From: Limibacter armeniacum
GTDB lineage: Bacteria; Bacteroidota; Bacteroidia; Cytophagales; Flammeovirgaceae
Direction: 5' to 3'
Assembly (NCBI RefSeq): GCF_036880985.1
Contig: NZ_JBAJNO010000009.1
Span: forward strand, 2,108,001 to 2,172,000
Length of the DNA stretch: 64,000 bases
Of this stretch, positions 1 through 7,424 are shown in pieces. The position numbers and the translations under genes are program-made. Under the pieces are notes generated by a model. The model ran no database searches, had not been told where the DNA came from, and was given only the letters and a program-made list of their open reading frames with translations. Within the stretch, counting starts at the first letter, position 1; each line of letters begins with the position of its first letter.

Positions 1-1860
1 AAACATCATCACTGATAAAATTAACAAGCCAAAAGTACCTAATGTAATTAGAATTGGCTTATAACCACCCAATGCCCACTTCAGGGTTTTCAGGTAAATT
101 TTCTCCAAAGCAACCAACAGCTTGTCCTGGAACCAGTAAGAAGCTTTTTTCAGGTAATAAGCATTCAGCAAGGTCAATACACCAAATACCATTAGCAGGT
201 TAGCGATTGTATAGTTACCGCTATCACCAAAGAACGTTACGATGTAGAAGACAATACCCAATACCACCAAGGCAACACCTGAGATCAGTTTCAGCTTGAG
301 GTTTCGGTTCATATTACGGTCATCCACAACCATATACTGTTTTGCTACCACAGGGTTGATCACCAAACCAATAAACAGAGATGAAGCCAGTACGACAATC
401 AATGTAATTGGCAGGTATTTCATAAACTCACCCATGATACCACCCCAGAATGCCAATGGCACAAATGCCGCAAGTGTTGTTGCTGTAGATGAGATAATTG
501 CCATCGCAACCTCACCAGCACCTTGCTTAGCAGCAGCCTTAGAATTAAAGCCTTCTTCCCTGAGTCGGTAGATATTCTCAATAATTACAATCGCATTATC
601 CACGAGCATACCCAACGCCAGAATCAAGGCAAAAAGTACTACCATGTTCAATGTGATTCCCATAAAGCTCAGGATCACAAATGACATCAGCATTGACAAT
701 GGAATCGCAATACCTACAAAGATCGCATTTCGCAATCCCATAAAGAACAGTAGTACTGCTACTACCAGAATCACACCTGAAATAATGTTGTTCATCAAGT
801 TGCTCAACTGGTTTTCCATATCCTGTGCCTGAGATTGTGTAATGGCAATATTCAGGTTTCTTGGCAGGTAAGACTCTCTAGCTTCCTCCAATAAGTCATC
901 AATCTTCTTGGTCGCGTTAATCAGGTTCTCACCACCTCTTTTTACTACTTTCAGTGAGATTACAGGGTTAGCACCCTTTGCTGTAAACTCTTCACCTGTA
1001 GCCAGACGGGCATAACTTTTACGCTCTACGTATGTATCCTTTACTTCAGCAAGGTCTTTCAGGTAAATAGGTCTTCCATCCTCAGACTTTACGATAATCT
1101 GTCTGATCTCGTCTGCGGTCTTGAACTCTCCTGAAACACGAAGTGAACGACGAAAACCATTTGTCAATACGTCACCACCAGAGATGGTCATGTTTTCATT
1201 GGCTACTGCACTTTCGATATCTGAGAACGTCACCTTCATTGCGTCCATCTTGAAGATGTCTGCATTGATCTGGATTTCACGCTCTACAGAACCTGCGATA
1301 TCCACTCTTGATACCTCTTGCAATTCCTCCATTTCATCCTGAAGGTATTCTGCATAGTCCTTCAGCTTGTCGATCTCAAAATCACCTGAAAGGTTCACTA
1401 CCATAATAGGAATCTCAGAGAAGTCGAGTTCAACTACATTCGGGTCTGTATCAAGATCAGTAGGCAACTCACTTTTTGATTTGTCTACTGCATCCTTGGT
1501 GTCCTGAAGTGCTTTAGACACCTCAACGTCTTCATTAAACTCAATGACAATAGCTGAAAAATCCTGTGCAGAAGTAGACTTGATCTCTTTTACACCTTTT
1601 ACAGATTTAAGCTCTTTCTCAATTGGTCTAGTAATCAAGTTTTCGATATCGACAGGAGAGTTACCAGGGTATACCGTATTAACATATACCATTGGGATCT
1701 GTATCTCAGGATACTGCTCCTTCGGCATTGAGTTGTAAGATACATACCCAAACATGATAATAATCGCTGTCAGGATAAAGACACTTATGCTGTTGTCAAT
1801 GGAAAAGCTACTGAGTTTAAACTCCTTCAGTGGCTTATTCTGATTTGATTTCTGATTCAT
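1..1860 (-). CDS. RND-family efflux pump inner-membrane permease (C-terminus cut by window edge)
   Basis: Proton-driven efflux pump of the AcrB/HAE1 type, exporting drugs or other toxic compounds through the periplasm with the adaptor and TolC channel encoded just upstream. The first 620 codons are present, out of about 1000-1050 usual for the family; the reading frame is open to base 1. The start ATG (1858-1860) is followed by a short basic segment and a first membrane helix (about residues 24-41). The periplasmic porter region follows, then a cluster of membrane helices from about residue 340. The RND helix-4 signature GMLVDNAIVIIENI lies near residues 415-428; the second Asp of the usual proton-relay DD pair is Asn here, as in many Bacteroidota pumps. 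It is the last visible gene of a four-gene operon, 69 bases after the adaptor. Substrate cannot be told. Confidence 0.93.
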   Translation of the reverse strand, partial: MNQKSNQNKPLKEFKLSSFSIDNSISVFILTAIIIMFGYVSYNSMPKEQYPEIQIPMVYVNTVYPGNSPVDIENLITRPIEKELKSVKGVKEIKSTSAQDFSAIVIEFNEDVEVSKALQDTKDAVDKSKSELPTDLDTDPNVVELDFSEIPIMVVNLSGDFEIDKLKDYAEYLQDEMEELQEVSRVDIAGSVEREIQINADIFKMDAMKVTFSDIESAVANENMTISGGDVLTNGFRRSLRVSGEFKTADEIRQIIVKSEDGRPIYLKDLAEVKDTYVERKSYARLATGEEFTAKGANPVISLKVVKRGGENLINATKKIDDLLEEARESYLPRNLNIAITQSQAQDMENQLSNLMNNIISGVILVVAVLLFFMGLRNAIFVGIAIPLSMLMSFVILSFMGITLNMVVLFALILALGMLVDNAIVIIENIYRLREEGFNSKAAAKQGAGEVAMAIISSTATTLAAFVPLAFWGGIMGEFMKYLPITLIVVLASSLFIGLVINPVVAKQYMVVDDRNMNRNLKLKLISGVALVVLGIVFYIVTFFGDSGNYTIANLLMVFGVLTLLNAYYLKKASYWFQDKLLVALEKIYLKTLKWALGGYKPILITLGTFGLLILSVMMF

Positions 1861-1929
1861 ATCAAATGAATTGTGAATGATTAGTTCGGGAGGGTTCATT
1901 CCCGAACGTCACTACCCAATGTTTTTTAA

Positions 1930-3087
1930 TTAAGAATTGTCAGCTACGATGTACACCTCTTCACCATTGATCACCTCACTGTAACCTTTGTCCACTAGTA
2001 TAGAACCTTTGTTAAGTCCTTTTGTCACCAGTGTCATGCCGTTGTAGGATTTACCAGTTTCCACTTCCACTTTCTCAACAACATCCTTTCCATTGGCAGA
2101 CTTGATCACGTACATAAACTGCTTGCCGTTTGGTGTATTTTGCACCAAGTGTGTCGGTACTGAAATAGATTCAGCTTTTTCAAAATCCTTGATACGAACC
2201 ATTGCCATGGTATTAGGCTTCAGGTTGTCCTTACTGTTATCCATTCTCATACGGATTTTGAAAGTACGGTTCACATCATTGATATATTGACCTACCATAT
2301 CTACAGTCAATTCCTTCTCAAGGTTAAGCATTGGGAATGTCACCAATACTTTATCACCTTTCTTGATCGTTCCGCTGTATACTTCAGAAACCTCGGCATT
2401 GATCTCTACAGTACCCAGGTTGACTATTCTTGTCAGTGGTTGTCCGGCAGCTGCCATCTCACCAGCATTTGCGAAAAACTCATCTACTGTACCGCTAATT
2501 GGTGCTGTAACCACTCCCTTTCGGATCTGTGATTTCAGGCTAGCTTCTTTAGCCTCCAATGACGATACGTTATTTTTTGCCTGAAGGTATTGTACTTCAG
2601 AGCCGATATTCTGTTTCCAAAGACGCTCCTGCTTCTCATATAATGTGCGAGCAAGGTCCAAAGAAGTTTCCACCTCATTTAACTGCTTACGCATTACCTC
2701 TACGTCAAGTGTCGCTACTGTCTGTCCTTTTCTGACAAACTGTCCTTCCTTTACGTATTTTTTCACCAATACACCACTGGTTTCTGGTGCTACCAATACG
2801 TTATTGTCTGAAGTAACTTCACCCGGTACATCTACATAGTGCGCAAAAGTACCTTCTGCAACGGTCACTGAAGTCACTCTCTTCAAACCAGCTTTTGTAT
2901 CAGTATCTGTCTCTGATGCAATTTCAGTTTCAAGCTTTTCAATCTCTGCCTTAAGAGTCAGTAGCTCTTCTCTTTTTTCTTCAAGCACCTGTTTCTTCTC
3001 GTCTAAAGAAGCCGCATCACCGCCACAAGCAGTAAACATGGCAGAAACCGCTGCCAATAAAACCAGTCTATTTGTTATATTTTTCAT
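1930..3087 (-). CDS. RND efflux periplasmic adaptor lipoprotein (membrane fusion protein)
   Basis: Links the RND pump to the TolC channel in the periplasm. A lipoprotein signal with lipobox FTAC (Cys21) anchors it to the inner membrane. A heptad-rich stretch at about residues 26-62 precedes the core, which is an unusual place for a coiled coil. Then come a beta-barrel/lipoyl half (about 70-130), the normal alpha-hairpin (about 132-190), the second lipoyl half with the phrase GVVTAPISGTVDE, and C-terminal beta-barrel and membrane-proximal domains. At 385 residues it is of normal length for HlyD/AcrA-type adaptors. It lies 63 bases after tolC and 69 before the pump gene, all on one strand, so co-transcription is likely. 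The extra N-terminal coiled coil may help oligomerisation; that is inference. Confidence 0.93.
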   Translation of the reverse strand: MKNITNRLVLLAAVSAMFTACGGDAASLDEKKQVLEEKREELLTLKAEIEKLETEIASETDTDTKAGLKRVTSVTVAEGTFAHYVDVPGEVTSDNNVLVAPETSGVLVKKYVKEGQFVRKGQTVATLDVEVMRKQLNEVETSLDLARTLYEKQERLWKQNIGSEVQYLQAKNNVSSLEAKEASLKSQIRKGVVTAPISGTVDEFFANAGEMAAAGQPLTRIVNLGTVEINAEVSEVYSGTIKKGDKVLVTFPMLNLEKELTVDMVGQYINDVNRTFKIRMRMDNSKDNLKPNTMAMVRIKDFEKAESISVPTHLVQNTPNGKQFMYVIKSANGKDVVEKVEVETGKSYNGMTLVTKGLNKGSILVDKGYSEVINGEEVYIVADNS

Positions 3088-3150
3088 TGGTTTGAGATAT
3101 TTCTAAATCTGTTGTTCTAATTCAAAGCTTTATATATAAGGTATCTGGAG

Positions 3151-4512
3151 TTAGTCCACCGACAAGGTTCCATTGGCTTTTTCAAGATCCACTTTGGCAG
3201 TGATCGCATTGAAAAGAGAAGAGTAATAGCTATCTGCTGCTGTTACATAATCTTTCTCCGCATTTGACACTTCCAAAGAAGAACCTACCCCTTCCTTGAA
3301 TTTGATATTGGCAATATCAAGCACATGCTTGGCTACCTCCATATTACGTTTTTGAGTTTGCAGGTTCTTAAGGTTGGTTTCATAGTCTATTTCCGCATTT
3401 TTCTGCTCAATAGTGATCTGCTTCTCCAAACCTACTTTTGTATTTTCGAGCTTCAGCCCTTCCAGTTTGATTTGTTCCAATTGCTTAGACTTCATCATAC
3501 CACTAAAGATTGGCATCTTGAAAGATACACCCACATTTGCAAGGTCGAACCACTCTCCCATATCACTCATCGAGTTGCCACCGGCAGTATAACCGTATGA
3601 ACCGAATGCGTATAACTTAGGATAGTACTCCGAGAACTTGGCCTTACGCTCCAATTCATTTAACGCAATACTTGTCTCTAAGATTGATTGCTCAATTCTT
3701 AAATTCTTAGTGTTTTCAGCATTGTACGCTGCTAGCGCTTTACCTGCTTCCTCAAGGTTTTCTGACAGCTCGATTTGTTCGTCCAGCTTCATACCCATTT
3801 GGTATTTCAGCAATTGCTCACTGACTACAGTCAACTGCTCAGCATTTTCTTTTTGTACCTTGATATTATTTAATGCCACTTCCAGACGGTCCACTTCAAT
3901 CTGCTCTACCATACCAGCTTCGTAGAACATTTTAGTTTCCTTATAAATCTTCTCGATAGCATCATGGTTTTCCTTAAGGATCTCCAGCCTTTCACGGCTG
4001 ATCAGCACTGTATAGTAAGCCTTTGTTACATTTGCTACTGTCTCTATCTTGGTTTGGGTCAACTGCTTTTTTGAAAGCTCAGTAAAAGTCTTTGCCGCTT
4101 TCAAACCCATAAAGAAAGTACCATCAAACAACAATTGCTGTACATTCACTGCAACATCTGATGAGTATTTCACCCCAAACTGTACAGGTGTCTGTGCTCC
4201 TGCAGGTGCTTCAGGGTCAAAAAACTGAGCTGGCAAAAATGTAGTTCTGATCTTTAGGTTATCAACAAAGTTTGCCTCCAGATTTACTTGAGGTAACCCT
4301 AAGCCTGTTGTTTCAGCCACTTTTGCATCAGCAATCTTGGCATCAATTTCAGCATTCTGAACTGCAACTGTATTATGCATTGCATAATCAATACATTGCT
4401 GCAATGAAAAGGCATTGCCTCCACCTGAAGCCGCCTCTTGTGCACTTGCTGACACACACGCTCCCATAGCCAGCAAGAAAGCTGTGATAAGCGTAAAAAG
4501 TTTGTTATTCAT
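3151..4512 (-). CDS. TolC family outer-membrane efflux channel
   Basis: Outer-membrane trimeric channel for the RND system. It has a signal peptide ending near residue 24 (SASAQ). Two repeated OEP halves follow with the typical opening FSLQQCIDYAMHNTVAVQNA and long amphipathic helices rich in Glu, Lys and Leu. The phrase FKEGVGSSLEVSNAEKDY near the C-terminus is the usual end-of-helix OEP motif. At 453 residues it matches the family. It sits 12 bases after the TetR-type gene and 63 before the adaptor gene, so it belongs to the same operon. Nothing in the sequence identifies the exported compound. A second, separate TolC homologue lies at 50453-51757 with an MFS pump. Confidence 0.93.
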   Translation of the reverse strand: MNNKLFTLITAFLLAMGACVSASAQEAASGGGNAFSLQQCIDYAMHNTVAVQNAEIDAKIADAKVAETTGLGLPQVNLEANFVDNLKIRTTFLPAQFFDPEAPAGAQTPVQFGVKYSSDVAVNVQQLLFDGTFFMGLKAAKTFTELSKKQLTQTKIETVANVTKAYYTVLISRERLEILKENHDAIEKIYKETKMFYEAGMVEQIEVDRLEVALNNIKVQKENAEQLTVVSEQLLKYQMGMKLDEQIELSENLEEAGKALAAYNAENTKNLRIEQSILETSIALNELERKAKFSEYYPKLYAFGSYGYTAGGNSMSDMGEWFDLANVGVSFKMPIFSGMMKSKQLEQIKLEGLKLENTKVGLEKQITIEQKNAEIDYETNLKNLQTQKRNMEVAKHVLDIANIKFKEGVGSSLEVSNAEKDYVTAADSYYSSLFNAITAKVDLEKANGTLSVD

Positions 4513-4524
4513 CTAGTTTTATAA

Positions 4525-5148
4525 TTATTGATTATTTAACTCTGCTTTATACTTTTCCATTAGCTTAATCCCTTTTTCTGTACAAATCCCCCTTATAAAG
4601 TGCTCTGCCAGTTCCATCTGAACATCCAGTGTACTAAACTTATCTTGTGGGAAAATTGAAGGATTAAAGCCCATTTCTACCTGTGCTGTACGCATTCTGG
4701 CTAAAATGTTTTTATCAATATATTTCAAAAACAGCCCCTGTTCTTGCCCTCTTTCCATAGCCTTGACAAGGTTATCCTGCATCTGCTCAACTTTATGCTC
4801 TTCATAAAGCTTCCACACTTCAGGGTAATACTTGTGCAAATCATTAAAGAGAATAGGATTCATGTTTTTCAACATCTGCTTAAAATGCTCCGAAAGCCTA
4901 AACAGCATGGAAAGACCATCCTGCGCTTCATCAATGATATTATCGACAATACAAGTATTAGACTCCAATGTGTTTTTGGCAAAAGCTCTGACCAAAGCAT
5001 TTTTATCGGAATAGTACTGATAGATTGTCTTCTTTGACATTCCCAGCTCTTTTGCGATATCAGACATGGTGACACTTCTGACACCAAACCTCATAAATAG
5101 CTCTGTTGCTTTTTCTAATATTCTTTCTTGTGAATCAGTGATAATCAT
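4525..5148 (-). CDS. TetR/AcrR family transcriptional regulator
   Basis: Ligand-responsive repressor, most likely controlling the efflux operon that it starts. The N-terminal helix-turn-helix is clear at about residues 10-57, with VTMSDIAKELGMSKKTIYQY as the recognition region followed by the family's Y-K-L/F pattern. The remaining 150 residues form the variable ligand-binding and dimerisation domain. The 207-residue length is typical. Being first gene of the operon, with 12 bases to tolC, fits autoregulation. A dyad AGGAAAC-N16-GTTTCCT 33-62 bases upstream of the start, next to a TATGTTTG -7 element, is a candidate operator. Effector unknown. Confidence 0.92.
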   Translation of the reverse strand: MIITDSQERILEKATELFMRFGVRSVTMSDIAKELGMSKKTIYQYYSDKNALVRAFAKNTLESNTCIVDNIIDEAQDGLSMLFRLSEHFKQMLKNMNPILFNDLHKYYPEVWKLYEEHKVEQMQDNLVKAMERGQEQGLFLKYIDKNILARMRTAQVEMGFNPSIFPQDKFSTLDVQMELAEHFIRGICTEKGIKLMEKYKAELNNQ

Positions 5149-5172
5149 TACTTGGTTGAATTATTTTGCCTG

Positions 5173-5210
5173 CAAACATAAGGAAACCGAAAGTAACATG
5201 AAAGTTTCCT
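5173..5210 (-). promoter_or_regulatory. Candidate promoter -7 element and TetR operator of the RND efflux operon
   Basis: On the minus strand TATGTTTG (5173-5180) matches the Bacteroidetes -7 consensus TAnnTTTG. Directly upstream, in the place of the spacer and -33 region, lies an inverted repeat with arms AGGAAAC (5181-5187) and GTTTCCT (5204-5210). No good -33 TTG is found at the expected distance. A TetR dimer on this dyad would block the promoter, which fits its position before the regulator gene; this link is inference. Confidence 0.45.
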
Positions 5211-5375
5211 CAGTGCGTTAACTCCCAAAAAATGAACAATGTTTCACTATTAGCATTAAATAATTGTTAAGTCCCTATGTTTTCAATGTTTTAAGAGGAC
5301 AATAATCAATGAAAAAGTCTAATTTGGTATAAATGCCTCCTACTTAGGTTTCTTTGCATTCTCTGTTGGCCACAT

Positions 5376-5406
5376 AAAAAAAGTCTGCTTTCCAAAGAAA
5401 ACAGAC
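5376..5406 (-). terminator. Rho-independent terminator after the cyclophilin gene
   Basis: Read on the minus strand, GTCTGTTTTC and GAAAGCAGAC form a 10-bp stem (one T-G wobble) around a TTTG loop, followed by a run of seven T. It lies about 20 bases beyond the stop codon of the peptidyl-prolyl isomerase gene and separates it from the tetR operon. Confidence 0.85.
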
Positions 5407-5427
5407 ACTCTTTAAACACCTCTTATC

Positions 5428-6345
5428 TTAGTAGTGATACCCATACCTCTCTTCAATCTCCGATTTGGGTAATTCTTCTACCTTTACTTCCATTTTTATA
5501 TTACTGATCGGACGGTTAGCCCTATTTGTACGTGCAGCAGCAATTTTATCAATTACTTCCAACCCATCGATCACCTGCCCAAATACTGTATACTCTCCAT
5601 CAAGCTCAGGAGCACCGCCAATAGATGTATATGCCGCTTTTGTTTTCGGATCCAAAGGTTTATCCAACTCAACACCAAACTCCTCTTCACATAACTCTTT
5701 TGAATCCATCATCAGTTTATAATATCCTTTCCTGTCTTGCTCCATCTGCATATAGGCAACCTTTGATTGCAGGTCAGCATACTTCTCCATCTGAAGCAAC
5801 TTGTTGAAACACTCAGAAAGTTTGTGCTGATTTACCAACACCCCTTCCAATTCTGCTTCAGACAACACGTTCCCGTCAGTAATATAAAATTGACAAGCAC
5901 TCGATTCCTTTTCAGGATTGACATTATTCCCTTTTCGGGCTGCAGCCAAAGCTCCTTTTACATGTCGTAACTCAGGCGTGATTTCAGCGGGTAACAAATA
6001 TCCTATATCACCATTTCCTAAAGAACTGCCACTTTCTGCATCTCGAGATTCTGGATCACCTCCTTGTATCATAAAACCCTTAATGACCCGATGGAAAAGC
6101 AGTCCATCAAAAAATCCCTGTCTAGCCAGCTTTACAAAGTTTTCACGATGTTGTGGTGTTTGTGGATAAAGTATGGCGTGCATTTCCCCCATATCTGTCT
6201 GGATTGTTACCAAAAAGTCATTCTTATCTGACTTCACCTTGGTCTCTACTTCTTTCTCCGAATCCCAGTTTCCTTTCTTATCCTTGCAAGCTATAACTGA
6301 AACCAACAGCAAAGCTGTCAACAAGTAGACAATGGTTTTTTGCAT
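5428..6345 (-). CDS. Cyclophilin-type peptidyl-prolyl cis-trans isomerase lipoprotein
   Basis: Catalyses proline isomerisation in proteins of the cell envelope. I start it at the ATG at 6345 rather than the in-frame ATG nine codons earlier, because that places the lipoprotein signal correctly (MQKTIVYLL..., lipobox VIAC with Cys20). The cyclophilin core has FHRVIKGFMIQGGDP, containing the catalytic Arg and Gln, then the ACQFYI motif and DGEYTVFGQVIDGLEVIDKI. Between ACQFYI and DGEYTVF there is an insertion of about 75 charged, helical residues that is absent from minimal cyclophilins of about 165 residues. The gene stands alone between its own terminator and a long gap. Role in folding of secreted proteins is inferred. 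Confidence 0.92.
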   Translation of the reverse strand: MQKTIVYLLTALLLVSVIACKDKKGNWDSEKEVETKVKSDKNDFLVTIQTDMGEMHAILYPQTPQHRENFVKLARQGFFDGLLFHRVIKGFMIQGGDPESRDAESGSSLGNGDIGYLLPAEITPELRHVKGALAAARKGNNVNPEKESSACQFYITDGNVLSEAELEGVLVNQHKLSECFNKLLQMEKYADLQSKVAYMQMEQDRKGYYKLMMDSKELCEEEFGVELDKPLDPKTKAAYTSIGGAPELDGEYTVFGQVIDGLEVIDKIAAARTNRANRPISNIKMEVKVEELPKSEIEERYGYHY

Positions 6346-6839
6346 TGATTTTATATTTTTTGACTGTTGCATTAAAAAAATTCACCTCTAAAAATGCTGC
6401 CCTTTCTCCGCTTACTCTATACTCCTGATTAGCCCAAGCTTTATACAGTTTTTACACTTTGGTAAACTCTTGAGTAAATGGCTTTTTTGTTTTGCCTAAA
6501 CAATTTTCAAATCATAAAATATGACATACGAACAGCTGTAACTGTGACGACATACAAACAAAAACTGCTATGCCTTTATAACATATACTCAACGACAAAA
6601 GACTGTACAAGTCTACAAACATCAATATTTATCACAAAGCCTAAATCGAAAAGAATAAGAAAGTAACTTTTATAAAAAGCTGAGAGGAGGAACTATTGGG
6701 TAGGTTGCAGTAAAAAGAGATATGTCTCAACAGACTTTTAAAGAAATGAATAACAAGGTAATTAAGCTGGTATGTTGCCCCTTAAGCAGCTGTATCATTA
6801 AAATCGGATGTTTTAAACACTTCAATGATTTATAGGTTC

Positions 6840-7139
6840 AACTCCTTTGGAGTTAGATAAATGGATTTACTTATGCCGTAGGCTAAAGCCTACGGCTACT
6901 ATTATAGAACCTCTTTGGGATTATTTTTTTTACAACAGACACCGTTTCTGATAGACTTGAGATTAAGTTATGATAACTCGACTCCCTGAAGGTGCCGCAC
7001 CTACGGCACTTGCCTTACAAAAACAGAAGTACTACAAAGGTCTCGCTCCGATGGAGCTGTTCACTTTATTAGTTCCGTAGGTGCTGAATCTTTGTAGCTA
7101 TAAGCCATCGGTTATCTTTTTTAAAGCTCCGTCAGGAGC
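6840..7139. repeat. Cluster of five short palindromes (decayed repeat elements)
   Basis: Five dyads lie in 300 bases: AACTCC-TTT-GGAGTT (6840-6854), GCCGTAGGCT-AA-AGCCTACGGC (6875-6896), GTGCCG-N6-CGGCAC (6992-7009), GCTCC-GAT-GGAGC (7045-7057) and GCTCC-GTCA-GGAGC (7126-7139). Some contain related cores (CCGTAGG, GCTCCG, AGGAGCGACATC). This looks like remnants of a dispersed intergenic repeat family of a kind common in Bacteroidota; the family assignment is from memory and not checked. Confidence 0.6.
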
Positions 7140-7348
7140 GACATCTTGAAATAACCAACCAAAGTTCGGGTCTAAAGGAAACAAACCATATTAGCTCCAG
7201 ATGGTAATCCGGATTTTACAGCATTCATTATATCATAACCCTAAAAGGGCTGATCAGGGTAACAGCTTCATTTAGTACCTCATAATATGTGAAAGGGTTA
7301 GAATAAAAAATCTCTATTCCAATTCAGTTCTTGCTTAAATTGAAGCAT

Positions 7349-7386
7349 ATAAAAAAGGCATTGCGATGTTACCGTCGCAATGCCTT
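7349..7386 (-). terminator. Rho-independent terminator after the M16 peptidase gene
   Basis: A perfect 12-bp stem, AAGGCATTGCGA and TCGCAATGCCTT (7355-7366 and 7375-7386), encloses an 8-base loop and is followed on the minus strand by six T. It lies 39 bases beyond the stop codon of the peptidase gene and ends the thioredoxin/M16 operon. Confidence 0.9.
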
Positions 7387-7424
7387 AAAGTAGGATTATA
7401 CTCACTTCTTCCCACCTCTAATAT

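Larger units (their letters stand above)
6346..7424. other. 1.08-kb intergenic region rich in short palindromes, no gene
   Basis: No reading frame with a plausible protein is seen on either strand. The left 450 bases show nothing clear. From about 6840 to 7140 there is a series of short perfect or near-perfect inverted repeats, listed separately, and at 7349-7386 the terminator of the M16 peptidase gene. Confidence 0.7.
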
